From Zhengitettix transpicula (taxonomy: Eukaryota; Arthropoda; Insecta; Orthoptera; Tetrigidae): a DNA stretch of 64,000 nt. The stretch lies in NCBI GenBank assembly GCA_037074705.1, contig CM073590.1, positions 115,216,100 to 115,280,099 on the forward strand, given 5' to 3'. The position numbers and the translations under genes are program-made. Shown one piece after another: positions 1 through 10,980 of the stretch (positions are counted from its first letter, which is position 1; every line of letters starts with the position of its first letter). The notes under the pieces are model-generated. The model was not told the origin of the DNA. It did no database searches and worked only from the letters and a program-made list of their open reading frames with translations.

Positions 1-778
1 CCATTTTGAAGAATGTTTTGTGTCTCAAACGCGTAAAGTCTCGATTCGTGCCAAAATCACTCAATTTTTTGGGGAAAAAAAAGCGCCGCGTTGATGTTAG
101 TGAAGACTGGAGTGTTACTAGAGACGAGACTTTGATTTACGCATACGATCCTGAAACCACCGACCAATCCAGCGAATATCGTGCAAAAGGTGAAGCTAGA
201 CCGAAAAGACCACGGCAAAGTCGATCTAAAATCAAGGACATGTTGACAGTTTTCTTTGATTATCGTGGTGTGGTGAACTATGAATTCCTTCCTCCGGGCC
301 AAACTGTCAACAAAGAATATTATTTGAGCGTTATGCGTCGTTTGCGTGAAGCTATTCGTCTGAAACGGCCGGAATTATGGGCGTACAACTCTTGGTTCCT
401 TCATCACGATAATGCATCATGTCATACTGCATTGGTTCTTCGCGACCTTTTTGCCAAAAACTCGACTCATATCGTTCCGCAACCACCGTATTCGCCTGAT
501 TTGGCTCCGTGCGACTTCTGGCTATTCAGCAAACTCAAAAGGCCAATGCGGGGACGCTGTTTTGACACGATTGAGGAGATAAAAACCGAATTTAAGACGG
601 TCTTGAAGGCTATACCGGAAAAAGACTATTCCTACTGTTTCGAGGACTGGATAAAACGTTGGAAAAAGTGCGTTTTATCGGACGGGGATTACTTTGAATG
701 AAATGAAATTGATTTGGAAGAATAAATAAAGAATTTATATTTTATAAATAAATTCACTTTACTTTTTGTACACAGAGG
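1..778 (+). mobile_element. mariner-family DNA transposon, 5' part cut off by window edge
   Basis: This is the right portion of a mariner element. It ends with a terminal inverted repeat (TTACTTTTTGTACACAGAGG, 759-778) followed by a TA dinucleotide at 779-780, the usual mariner target duplication. The same 3' end is present in the second mariner at 38850, where the last bases read CAGTGA instead of CAGAGG. The left end lies outside the window. The interior is one long transposase frame (separate entry). The two copies are close relatives, so both come from the same mariner lineage in this genome. Confidence 0.93.
3..701 (+). CDS. mariner transposase, C-terminal catalytic part (partial, internally deleted)
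   Basis: The frame is open from the left window edge to the TGA at 699-701; there is no true start codon here because the N-terminal DNA-binding part lies outside the window. Numbering residues from base 6, the catalytic acidic residues are D40 (in RDETLIYAYD), D135 (in HHDNASCH) and D170 (in YSPDLAPCDFW). The last two are separated by 34 residues, which is the D,D34D signature of mariner transposases. These enzymes cut at the terminal repeats and paste the element into TA. Compared with the copy at 37832-38850, this one lacks 30 bp (10 codons) just before the first catalytic D, and the usual G before that D is R. It is probably inactive although the frame is open. No host function is implied. 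Confidence 0.92.
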   Translation: MLKNVLCLKRVKSRFVPKSLNFLGKKKRRVDVSEDWSVTRDETLIYAYDPETTDQSSEYRAKGEARPKRPRQSRSKIKDMLTVFFDYRGVVNYEFLPPGQTVNKEYYLSVMRRLREAIRLKRPELWAYNSWFLHHDNASCHTALVLRDLFAKNSTHIVPQPPYSPDLAPCDFWLFSKLKRPMRGRCFDTIEEIKTEFKTVLKAIPEKDYSYCFEDWIKRWKKCVLSDGDYFE

Positions 779-780
779 TA

Positions 781-3060
781 CTTCTTGTACGGAAATTGTT
801 AGTATATAAATGTGCTACTAACATTGAAAAGACATGTTGCTACCTGATGTTTAAGATGGTAAATTAATTTATCGATATAATTTTTTTCCTATGTAAATAC
901 TTATCTAATTATATGAAGTATCATAGTCTCTAATATAATTACGACCTTATAGAACAATTAAATAAAAATCACAAATGTTTCTTATGACATTTATTATTAT
1001 GTTAAATAGATAGGATCTATTAAAATTCAATTATGAGGAGATACCACATGTAAACAATGTGTTGTAATAAACATTACTTACACGTTTGTTTGTATTATAA
1101 GTCTTTTGTTTCTCTTAGAGAAATTTACGGTAATTAAAATGATTAGTAGTAAGTAAATTTATTTACTATTTATCGTAAGCCATATATTTAAGATAAATAT
1201 AGCATGCGCTCTTCTGTTGAACGTAATATTATCTGCTCCTATAATTAAATATTTATGTCTTCTACTCTGACTTCCCGAGTATATAAATAAATAAGCGATT
1301 AAAACTTTCCCTGTAAAATCTATGGGATATTTTTTAAAAATCATTTTGTTGAACTGGAAAAGTAAATATTCTTTCCTTACACTTCTGAAATTTTAATTTA
1401 TATGGAATTAACCATTTTTGGCTTTACTGCGCTCAGGAATAAAAAAAGGAAAAAAATAATCAATGAAATAATTGAAAAGCTACATCATTTGTGTTTCCAA
1501 TTCATTCGTTTCTTATCGATCACATTATTTTCCTGAATGTCACCTGTTTTAGTTCATAAATTTTTATGCCAAGCCCATCAATGTGCTTCGCTTTAAAGAA
1601 TGCCGTTCAGTAACTGATGGAGTGCACATTTTTCTGAAGCCGCCGGGTCGTCAGTAGTCAACGTCAAGGCTTCGCCACTATCACAGACGCCTTTGTTCTC
1701 CTTGAAAAATATTAGTAACTCAAAGAATTCAGATTTATGTATGTGAATAATTCAAAGTTTAGAATTTATCACTTGTCCTAACAATATGTAATGTTTTGAA
1801 AAGTTCGTTTCATTTCCCACTCAATAATCATGCTCGTTCGTTGTACTAACAGACCATGAAAAGATTGGTCGAATAATCGGGATACATGTAGCTAAATGTA
1901 CAGAGTCGTTAAAATTAACATGGTAAGAAAGTATTGAGCCATGAAAGTATCGCAATTACATTTTCATGAAAATAAGGGAGGAAGAGGAAATAATTTGGCC
2001 GATGAAACTCGGAAATGTGAAAGAATTTGAGTTTGTGTCATCAGGGAAAAGTTTGGTATTATCGTGATATTTCTAATATCTTGATAGGGTTTTTAGAGTT
2101 ATCTCACATTATTATCAACCGAGTGAAATACGATTTCTCTTCAGCAGTGTTGTGGGGAGAGAGTGACCTGAAAGTTAGAATAATGGCGGAAAATCTTTAA
2201 AGAATACAAGGAAAACGAAACAAAATCATAGGTGAGACAGCGTTTGATAAGTAATAGTGGAATTTATTTAAATTAAGTACAAAACATACGTGTAAGTTTT
2301 GGAACTGCATATAGTGATTCGGTTTTTCATTTGTTTAAATCTTAGTTTGGAGATTATGAGGGCACAAGGCACTCTTCTTACACTAACGTGTCAGACAGAC
2401 AACATTGGGAGTTGAAGTCTTGTCAACTCTAACCATTTGAATTTTCTGAATTTGGAGTAGTTAAATGTGGCAAGGAGAACCTCGTGTAACACTCCATACG
2501 AAAATAGATCCAGATGAAGACATTTTATTCGATAAGCTTCGCCGTCCATTTGTGTTGCCAACTGAATTGGAAGTAAACTGTGTAAAAATACAACATATAA
2601 ATGTAAGAAATAAGGTTCGGGTTGTCCGTAACCCAAGTGAAGAAGTTGATATTTAATTTTTCGCACGTTCAGGGAACGTACTTTCCATTCTACGAATATA
2701 AAGTCAAAGCAGGCTCGGATTGGTCGATGTCAATGAACATTAGTTATAGAAACAAATGGGGCAGCCACAGTCTGTTGTCTTGAACCTGATAATTTCAAAT
2801 AAATTATTATTATTGGTTTTTGTGCTACATTATATGGGTTTTATTCTTGACCGTCTAAATTCATTGGTATCTTTTGCTAAGAAAGTAATATCTTTCTAAA
2901 TAAAAAATATCACGATATTACCAACTTTAACCCGACATAAAATTTTAGTGAAAATGTAGCTCAAATGATAGGTCTATACATTAAGATGAATTTCTCAAAT
3001 CAATTTTCTGATGAATAAAACCAAAAAACTCGTGTTTTGTTATATTACTTTTATATATAT
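781..3060. other. AT-rich DNA without recognised genes
   Basis: Mostly AT-rich sequence. A less AT-rich patch lies at about 1560-1700. At 2391-2666 both strands are open (91 codons on minus, and 63 codons at 2465-2656 on plus). Neither translation resembles a family I know and no splice sites or promoter can be defended, so I do not call a gene. Confidence 0.6.
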
Positions 3061-3999
3061 TGTGCTAAACACAAATTAATAAACAATTAAATACAATAGT
3101 GACCCACGTTGATCCAATTTGTAATAAACAAAAATGAAGGACAAGTTAAATTGAAACAAAGTTAAAATGTGTCACACGTTAAGGTGACAATTTGTAATAT
3201 TTTCAAATAATAAACAATTATAATAACAGTTAGCCCGCGTTAATTCATCGATTTAAATAATTTAACTTTCAAATGAATCATAATTTACTCTCTCTCTCGG
3301 GGTCTTGACTGGGCCTTTAAATAAAGAAATATATTTGTAGACAATTGAATTTTTATAAACTTATTCTCGAAATCAAAGTATTTTTAGCAGTGCAATATAA
3401 AATATTAACGATATTCGAAAATCCGAAATCTGATGATTTATCTTTAATTTATGGTTTACAATAATAATTCAATATATGACTTACAGTTCTCTGGTACCAG
3501 GGCAATTTTTAACTCGTTCAGAAACACTTACACATACTTTACATTCTAAAACAGGCCATTCTTTTCACTGACTACACATCACTGTTGGTTTACCAAGTGT
3601 TGGCTATCTCTCGACGACGACTTATTCTGTGATAATTCAGCAACTTTAATCTGCAATAAATCCTCCACGAAGACTTTACACAGTTATATTTTGACAAAAA
3701 CTGGTATACTCCGCAATCTTTACGCTGCAATATTCGGATGAATGCTACACTCTGCTTTAATTCAACAACTTTATTTTGCAATACTTTGACGACGTCTGGT
3801 CTCTTTCTATAGCAACCGCTTTCCGCTGTATTTCATCGCCGACTGACTTACATGTACCATTCCGCGCGCCAACAGTCTGCAATACTTTAGGCGTGTAATA
3901 TTATTGCCCATTATTGTGTGTAATTCGTGTTTTTACAGCTAAAAATTCAAGTCAAAAATTTCTTTAATTATTAATTCCTAATTGCCTTTTAATTACACA
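3061..3999 (-). mobile_element. Solo LTR, diverged copy of the ATAT-targeting LTR family
   Basis: On the minus strand this begins TGTGTAATTAAAAGGCAATT and ends TTAGCACA, so it has the TG...CA ends of an LTR. It is bounded by ATAT at 3057-3060 and ATAT at 4000-4003, a 4-bp target duplication. It aligns in reverse to the neighbouring LTR at 4006-5027 at both ends, and near its 3' end it carries the same module (ATTACA, then TTGGATCAACGTGGGTC) that reads ATTACA...TGGCGCTTCAACGTG in the other copies. Three partial copies of a CACGTT/CGCGTT...AATTTGTAATA motif lie at 3085-3240. There is no coding region, so it is a solo LTR or an equivalent remnant. It is more diverged than the other copies. Confidence 0.7.
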
Positions 4000-4005
4000 A
4001 TATAT

Positions 4006-5027
4006 TGTAATGCCAATTAATTAGGTCATTAATTGTTTGGACATAAAATTTGAATTGTTTGATAAATCCATTATAGCGCTTGAATCGAACAAAGCAACAA
4101 TGGAAAAGCGAGTTCAGCCGCTTTTGTTTAAAAGTAAAAATGGCGTTTGCGCGCATGAAAGTCGAGCAGTTTACGTCTATAGCCAGCCAGGAAAGAAGGT
4201 CAGTTTTTTATACGTCTACAGCCAGCTAGGATAGAGTTGGTGCTGAAAGATTGCTGTGGACGGATGAAGTTTTTCTGGTGAGCAGCAAGGAGCGGAATAG
4301 TAAAGTTGACAGTTTAAATCTTCAAGGAGCTAAAGAAAAGTTAGTTCGCTCCGAAAGAATAAACAGTTAAAATAAATCTTCAAGGAGCTACGTTGCAGTT
4401 TAAGTCCAAATCAGTAAAAGACTAATAAATCTACGAATCATAGGATTCCTGTAAGGCAAGCAGACATCAGATAGCTGACATTCAGGAGGATCATCCGAGT
4501 TCCTGGGAGTCTATCAATTTTGACTTCAATAGTGTAAAATCTGTGAGTCGACATTTTAGAATCAGTGTATAATCTTGCAATAGTGTACTTCCGAAACCAA
4601 AAAGAATGCTGGTACCAGCTGGACCGAATTTAAGTAACAAAACCAAAACTAATGATTAATTTTAAACGCTAATTAAAGGATAAAGTCTGATTTCGTTCTC
4701 TTTTAATTGTCAATCAGAGTTAATTTCTTTACTTTTAATTTCTTTCATTCTATCGACATATTGTTTAGGTAAATTGTAAACTGTTTTGTTAATGGGATTT
4801 TAAATCTATTTGTTGTGTTTATTATCAAACCCAGTACAGGCCCTGAGAGAAAGATCTCAAATTTTGTTGTAATTATCTTTTATTGCCACAAAATAAAATA
4901 AAAATATTTTGTTTGTTAATTTTTGATTATTATTTCATTTAATAAAATATTTGATTATTACATAAATGGCGCTTCAACGTGAGGCAAATTCTTTAAATTA
5001 AATAAAGCTCAATTGTTGATTATTACA
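4006..5027 (+). mobile_element. Solo LTR, ATAT-targeting LTR retrotransposon family, copy 1
   Basis: It starts TGTAATGCCAATTAATTAGG and ends GATTATTACA, with short inverted ends TGTAAT/ATTACA. ATAT at 4002-4005 and ATAT at 5028-5031 form a 4-bp target duplication. It matches, over its length and in reverse orientation, the copy at 51896-52912, including the distinctive blocks AAACCCAGTACAGGCCCTGA (near 4830) and CATCCGAGTTCCTGGGAGTC (near 4494). Inside are short direct repeats: TACGTCTAYAGCCAGCYAGG twice (4169-4231) and AAATCTTCAAGGAGCTA twice (near 4316 and 4374). A primer-site-like string TGGCGCTTCAACGTGAGGC lies at 4967-4985, 43 bp before the end. No gag or pol is present. Ty3/gypsy elements of the 17.6/297 type are known to use ATAT targets; assignment to that group is inference. 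Confidence 0.82.
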
Positions 5028-5060
5028 ATATATATATATGTATATATATATACATATATC
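5028..5060. repeat. AT microsatellite
   Basis: Alternating AT/TA run with ATATGTATATATATATACATAT, itself palindromic. It abuts the 3' end of the LTR, whose target ATAT lies in it. Confidence 0.9.
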
Positions 5061-6060
5061 TGTATATTATTTGTTATATTACTTGAGGACTGAATTTTTA
5101 ATCTAATCTTCATTTTACTTTAAAGTCTTTCTCCCGCATTTTTACACCTTTTTCATTACATGTAGTTTCACCCAAGCGTTAAAATTGCCTCCAAGCTAAA
5201 TACTGAACTAAATAAATAAATATCGTCATTACATGTGGTTGTGGCGATTTCAGATATTTTCAAAATCAAACACCGAGGCTATTAACAATTTATTAAAAAT
5301 TAACTTTCAGTATTAGTACCAGTTTTCAATTTGTGTTCTCACTGTTTCATTCCTTTTCACGATTCCACTATTTAACAATTTTATATGGTTTATTAAGACA
5401 CTTCTACTCGTGCAGAAATACAGAATTAAACGATTTATATTATGCGGTGTGTTACATAAATGTCGGTGTTCATAAAGCTTTTAAAGAGAAAGTGGCTTGC
5501 GATAGCAGGTGTAATGTTAATGGCGCTTATATACTCCGTTGGCTGTGAGCATAAAAAATAATGTGATGGCGCGTTGCTGATCGTTATGTGAAGACGAAAA
5601 TGGAGCTGAACCTTTGTGTGGAACGAACACTTTCTAAATGAAAAATCGCAACTTATGGGCTGGCCGAGAGAAGCTCCGCCTTGACACTATTGGTACGTCG
5701 TTGCACTGTTTAATATTAGTTCCAACCCCTACCAGATGAGAACAAAAGAGCAACCTCAGGCAGAAAGCGGTAGAGCTTAAAATAGTACACATATAAAAAG
5801 AGGAATATTTTTCATGGCAAAGCTCGCTTGGTGAGTGGCGTCGTGTCGCAATAGTACAAAAGCTGATTCTGTTCAAGGGTGTGGTGTTTGCATTCGCTTT
5901 TGCCCGTACGTTTCCGTAATCTCCATAGGTTATTAAAATGACGGATAAAATATTTTTTCCTTATTATTTGCATCTCCATGGTAAGTTTTTAAATTAAAGT
6001 AACTTACGAACGATGAACTTAATATAAAGCAGTATATAGTTCAGACGTAGATAAATAAAT
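5061..6060. other. AT-rich DNA without recognised genes
   Basis: No family is recognised. The minus strand is open for 80 codons at 5634-5876, but the translation is not familiar. An ATG at 5938 in an AAA-ATG context runs 40 bases in frame to a good splice donor (G|GTAAGT at 5980), but there is no support for a promoter or a following exon. Confidence 0.5.
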
Positions 6061-6065
6061 CATTA

Positions 6066-6150
6066 TTGGTCCCAGAAACGTTGTGTTGTATTTATATTAC
6101 CTTTTCGTCTTATTCATTATTTTCAATCAGACGTAAATTTTAAATAAAAA
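6066..6150 (+). repeat. Foldback/hammerhead-type repeat, right-arm fragment
   Basis: Contains CCCAGAAACGTTGTGTTGTA followed by TTTATATTA and then TTTTCAATCAGACGTAAATTT. These match the right arm and outer flank of the foldback repeats at 33302-33541 and 54970-55180. The CTGANGA half of the hammerhead-like core is missing. Confidence 0.7.
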
Positions 6151-6717
6151 AAAGTTAAATACAAAACGAAATTCACTGGCGTCAGGGAAGAATAAAATCA
6201 CATATTACATCTGTTCCAAGAATGATTCAAATTAACGTTCAAAATTACATTCACATTTTATAGCAATTGTAATATACGCTACATTTAATTAAAATATGCA
6301 AATAAAAGATTATACTTTCAAAATAATATTTTTATACAGCATAAATTTCATTTATGCTCACGTGCCGTATATGAGAGTCAGTCGCTATTGATGTGGAAGG
6401 TAAATAAGTATTTTATTAATGAATTCACTCTTTCTATGTGTAAATAATGAATAAAAAATGACAGTGAACTTTATAGAGACATCGGCCATACAGTCAGAAG
6501 TCAAAGAAGTTTTTATTCAAGTATTTTATTATTTGTGATACAAAATGCCGTATTCATTAAATCTAAAACACTATTAAATTTAAAGGTAATAAATTTAAAT
6601 ATTTTACATATTAATAAAACCATAAGGTTCTGTGGAAATCAATACAGAATGAGTTTTGTCTGTACAAAATGTACTAATTAGATGAAATAACCAAAAAAAA
6701 AATAATTAAATGATGAT

Positions 6718-6940
6718 ATAAATACCACACAACGATTCTAGGATCCTTGTTCCTTTCGCCAGGTGACTGAAAAAAGCGAGAGCCAGGAGTGACACTTCAA
6801 AGTTGATCAAATTGGAAAGGATTGTGTCAACTGTAACGTATAGTCGTCTTATTTTCTTTCAAATCTGTCACCTGACGAAAGGGACGAGGATCCAATAAAT
6901 GTGATATGGTATTTATATCTTCACTTAATTTTGTCTTATT
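6718..6940. repeat. Foldback repeat with outward-facing, mutated hammerhead-like motifs
   Basis: The left arm reads TAAATACCACACAACG...ATCCTTGTTCCTTTCGCCAG. The right arm is its approximate reverse complement (CACCTGACGAAAGGGACGAG...GATCC...GGTATTTATA). On the right arm the plus-strand CTGACGA is intact, but the expected GAAAC has become TAAAT. On the left arm (minus strand) the core is CTGGCGA and GAATC. This is an old copy of the repeat whose best example is at 33302-33541. Confidence 0.75.
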
Positions 6941-7948
6941 TGGATATTTCATCTATTTATTAAATGAATGAATGTGCTGAATAAAATTTACAATAAATTT
7001 ATTACTCAACGTTTTATCTCTTACTCCTTCAGAATTTGTAAGTTCTTTTATATTGAAAAAAACATTGTTACTCATTGTACACAATCTTATTGAAATGAAT
7101 AATTAATTCGTTAGTAGTTTGACCAGAATTAGCGAATATTCTTAAAACATGAAACAAGAATGATTAAATTTATTTATAGTCACATTGAAATTAGACCTAA
7201 AAAACTGATGTAATTTTTTTATAAATTGATTTCACGTTCGACGTATCTGAAGCTGATGTCATTTGAAGCTTCCGTCTTCTATGACTGAGCGGGCATCAGA
7301 TGGCCTCAGAAATCTTGCGAACGTTTGCAACTGCTGCAGCATTTTTTCTACTCCACAAAGCTAACGTCCTCAAAACTAATGTACCACCATTTGCTAACTA
7401 TCTCTTCAACTAAATCGAAGCTCAATATAGGTTTGTAAAATGGTATTGAACAGAAAAATCAGAATAAAAGTAATTTAATAACAATAAATTTTAATGACGA
7501 ATATTCTGTGCTATATCAAAAGCATTTGAGTGTAGACTACAATACATCATTAAAAAAAATTAAATTCTGGGGTATTACTAATGTGCATAATATGTGATTT
7601 TATCGAATATTAAATAAATAGTCATACTGAAAATTTCACCTCCATAAATATTTATTTCAAACTGGGGACATACGAGTGGGTTTAAATACCATAAGGTTCT
7701 ATTTTATGTTTACTATTAATTTTAAGTCGTAAAAAATTATTCATTATGCCTATAAAGCTGTTAACGTTACATATGGCACAAGTATATTATTAAAAAAACA
7801 TTTCTAGTCTATCAAAAAACACTCAATCTTATATTGAACTTTGTTAAAAATTGGTTTCTGAAATTAATTAACAAACTGACATCCGTCATAATATTTTGAT
7901 ATAACACCATCGCGACACTTCAAATTTTTTTTGCTATAGAAATGAAAA
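6941..7948. other. AT-rich DNA, nothing recognised
   Basis: I see no coding or RNA gene. A slightly GC-richer patch at 7230-7400 has no recognisable content. Confidence 0.5.
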
Positions 7949-8100
7949 ATTTACGTCTGATTGAAAATTGTGAAGAAAGATGGCCAAAGAAGTAATAATA
8001 TAAATACCACACAACATTTCTGGAAGACTTTTGAGTTTTGTCAACTTACTAGTGCAGTTGTGTCTCTCTTTTTCTCTTGCATATTTCATGCACGTGAAGA
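7949..8100 (-). repeat. Foldback/hammerhead-type repeat, truncated copy
   Basis: Contains the outer flank (TTTACGTCTGATTGAAAATT, the reverse of the flank seen at 6120), the arm start TAATATAAATACCACACAAC, and the inner segment GAGTTTTGTCAACTTACTAG also found inside the repeat at 33302-33541. Most of the first arm is deleted, so only the GAAAY half of the ribozyme-like core remains (ATTTC on plus). Confidence 0.7.
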
Positions 8101-8439
8101 AATTGTAATATTTTATGCATTTGTAGGAATTCCTATTATAAATTTTATTTTATTGAAGTATTATATTCGATTAAAATTTTTATGAGATTTAAACTTTTTT
8201 TTTACATTAAATTACTGTTTCAGATTTTACGTCTGTTTTTTTTAACTAGATGAAATGTAATTTATTATCAGTAACAGGCATTTTCAGTTCAAAACAACAA
8301 CGTTTTTACATTCTTCAGTGACCTGACTGAGAATTTATGAAGTAAAGTTAGTGAAACTTTAAATTGTAAATGTTCACTCAGTCTGGCTACGAAACAAACC
8401 TTTACGGAACATCAAAGATACTACATAACATTTCAAACA

Positions 8440-8489
8440 ATTTAAAACCTGAAGAAGATACACGTAGGAACCGAAACGTTATTTTAAAC
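8440..8489 (+). ncRNA. Hammerhead-ribozyme-like motif (type I architecture, degenerate helix II)
   Basis: CTGAAGA at 8449-8455 fits the CUGANGA core and GAAAC at 8473-8477 fits the second core strand. Flanking TTTAAAA (8441-8447) can pair with TTTTAAA (8482-8488), giving a seven-pair helix I with one terminal mismatch. The helix III segment is only ACGTT, the minimal form described for hammerheads of Penelope-like retroelements. The helix II segment (AGATACACGTAGGAACC) does not form a good stem, so this copy is probably inactive. Confidence 0.5.
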
Positions 8490-9232
8490 TGAATTTTTAA
8501 TGACATGTTATTGTTAGTCAAATACATTTTATTCTGCATAATTATATTACTTTACACGTGAAAATAAATTTAATTTTACATTAAAAAAGTATTTCTTCCT
8601 TTGGGTAAAATATTTACAATTATTTAGAGATTTGATCTTCATTTTTTTGCGATAATCTATTCCTAAGAGAAGTGTATTTTTAACAATACCTGGCACTCGG
8701 CATTCTTGTGGCTGATTAATATAGTACGTTCATCAATATGAAAGTGACATGAACAACTTTGTAATAAGCATCCTCGGCAATCCATCACATGGAAGTGATT
8801 TATCATTTTCGATCCAATTATCTGCGTTAATTAAATCTATTTCTTTCATATTTCAGTGCTAAAATATTTCATTAGTTTTCTAAAATTAAAGTCTAATAGG
8901 CATGTCATTCATAACATAGCTTAGAAATGTAGAAAACGCGTTTCATTTACGTTGAATTTACGTTACGAATCATAATGTAACTTTCGATATAGGGAAACTG
9001 TTGATATAATTCCTTCAGTATTCATCACATCTACAAACTACTTTAGCTAAACACTCATTAGTGGTCTCAAATTCATATTGTTCTATCTCGAAATTCCAGC
9101 ATTTTAATCTGATTCAGTTCGTGAAAGAATACTTCGTCGCTCGATCCTTAGTTTCGTTTCAGTCTAACAGAACACTATTGATTTGGCTATATTCGGAAGA
9201 GCTACAATAAATCAGGAAATCTAGATTGTACT

Positions 9233-9266
<34 letters not shown>

Positions 9267-10925
9267 CCTTTGAAATTCAATAGCTTAAAGCAGCGCTGCA
9301 AATAATTATCTAGGTTTGAATTCATAATTATTCAAGTTGACATCAGAATGTTCTTCACGCGTAAAACAGTGCTCTTACATATAAGAATAAGGCCTGAATT
9401 GAGCATTATAGTAAATATATATTTTATTTATTTTTTAAAAAAATAAATTCGCAATGGATTAGCAACAAAAATGTGATATGTAAGAAGAAATTTGTTTATA
9501 AGAAAGTGCTAGAGGCTACATCAAAAGGCTGTCAGGCGAGCTGCGTGTCATATTGATTACCTGATTCGTCCAGGTGAAATTAATCTGCGTCTCTCAATCA
9601 CTCCGTAGCTGTAGGGACCGAGGGGGGAGGGCAGCCAAAGCGCCTCTGGCGGCTAACAAGGACTGCAATCTGTCAGTTCACTTCATCTATCACCACCGTC
9701 CACCACAAACCCCTCTTCACGACTCATTATAAATCTCTCGAGTCGAACTTGATGTACTATTGAGTTTATTTGTAATTTACCGGTAGTAATTAAGTTATAA
9801 TGAATCTTCACTAACGTTAACGTAATTATATTTTCAGTCACAATAGATATTGGAAGTAGATTTTTTAGCTATTTTATATCACTGAACCCATAAGTCACAG
9901 TCGCTTACCTGCCTCGGTTTGGCTATTGTATCTTCTTCGAATTTAACAATTTACATGGTGCTAGGTCATTTTTAGCAAATTACCAAAATAATCATTTGTA
10001 TGCAATTTATTTATAAGAAATTATATATGCACATTAACACATGGCTTGATTTTCAAATAGCGATTTTTTTTTGTATTTAATAACTCATTTCACCTCCTGT
10101 ATGTCGTCACTACGAGACGAGACGGCTCCCTTAAGTCACAATTTTCTTCCTCCACACACAGCATGAGAACAACATTTACTTTTCTCGGAGTGTGAATATA
10201 ACTCATTGTTACCCACCGTTCATTATAAACAATATATATATAATTTTTTTGTTCTTATTGTTTACTATACGTTCTTCGCGTAAATGACCGTTTATTATAT
10301 TTGTGGTCACCACATACGGTTGCATGCGTTCCGCTGCATGTATAGGTAATATTTCTGCCCACTTTGTCTCCTTTTTTGTAGATGAAGAGTTTCTCTACGA
10401 GAATCGATTTACGCTATTGTCTTATTTACGTCTAAAGTTTCCCCGCAATCTATTAATTCGAATAGTTATTCCGTGCTATCAGGTCATAATCATTAGTATG
10501 GTTACTTTTGCGAACAGTTCTGCATTCGTATTAGAGCTTCAAGGCGTCACGATTAATCGGGATTGTCACCGGTTTTAAGCCTCTTGCCCCAGTACCCGTA
10601 CAAACCTTTCAAGACGCACATGAGTTCAAGTTTTTAAATTTTTCTATTATGCATACATTTCGTCCATCGTTCATACATATTAGAATGGAAAAATAGCTGA
10701 AGCATATTGGATGGTTACATTGCCGTAAATAAAAAATTGAATTTCCCGGACAATATAAAGATTTATATAAAATGTTTGGGTATATTTTCTACATACAAGG
10801 TCATAATGTTAACGCTGACATAATATTCTCTCGTTGATGGAGATTCAATTCCGGATGAAAGAACTGTACTTTCTATAGATTTAGTTGAAATGATTCAATA
10901 GTGCATTGAAAACAATGGTTTGTTC
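8490..10925. other. AT-rich DNA with a TA microsatellite and one GC-richer patch
   Basis: A TA dinucleotide run lies at about 9235-9263. The patch at 9520-9720 is markedly GC-richer than its surroundings and is listed separately. A 91-codon open stretch at 10303-10578 (+) has no family resemblance. Nothing else is recognised. Confidence 0.5.
9520..9725. promoter_or_regulatory. GC-richer island with clustered transcription-factor-like motifs (speculative)
   Basis: A roughly 200-bp GC-rich patch in AT-rich DNA. It contains CAGGTG (E-box), TGATTA, ATTAATCTG (homeodomain/Otx-like cores) and GCGCCTCTGGCGGC, which resembles part of a CTCF-type site. It has no coding frame of note and is not shared with the other repeats in the window. 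It may be a regulatory element or just a fragment of an unrecognised repeat. Confidence 0.2.
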
Positions 10926-10980
10926 AATTGGAATAGTCGGCCAGCTGCCTCCTAAACTGGTCGAATTCTGCGACCCCAAA
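10926..10980 (+). repeat. Short fragment of family A retroposon
   Basis: TTGGAATAGTCGGCCAGCTG followed by CCTCCTAAACTGGTCGA matches the central part of family A (for example 46299-46335). Only about 50 bp survive, followed by GAATTCTGCGACCCC, also related to the element. Confidence 0.8.

Noticed and set aside
5938..5984. A first coding exon (ATG at 5938 to the GTAAGT at 5980)
   Set aside because: Only 14 codons, AT-rich, no promoter elements and no acceptor-linked partner; chance is sufficient.
9905..9990. Minus-strand exon ending at CAG|GTAAGC
   Set aside because: All three frames contain stops directly upstream of the donor-like site.
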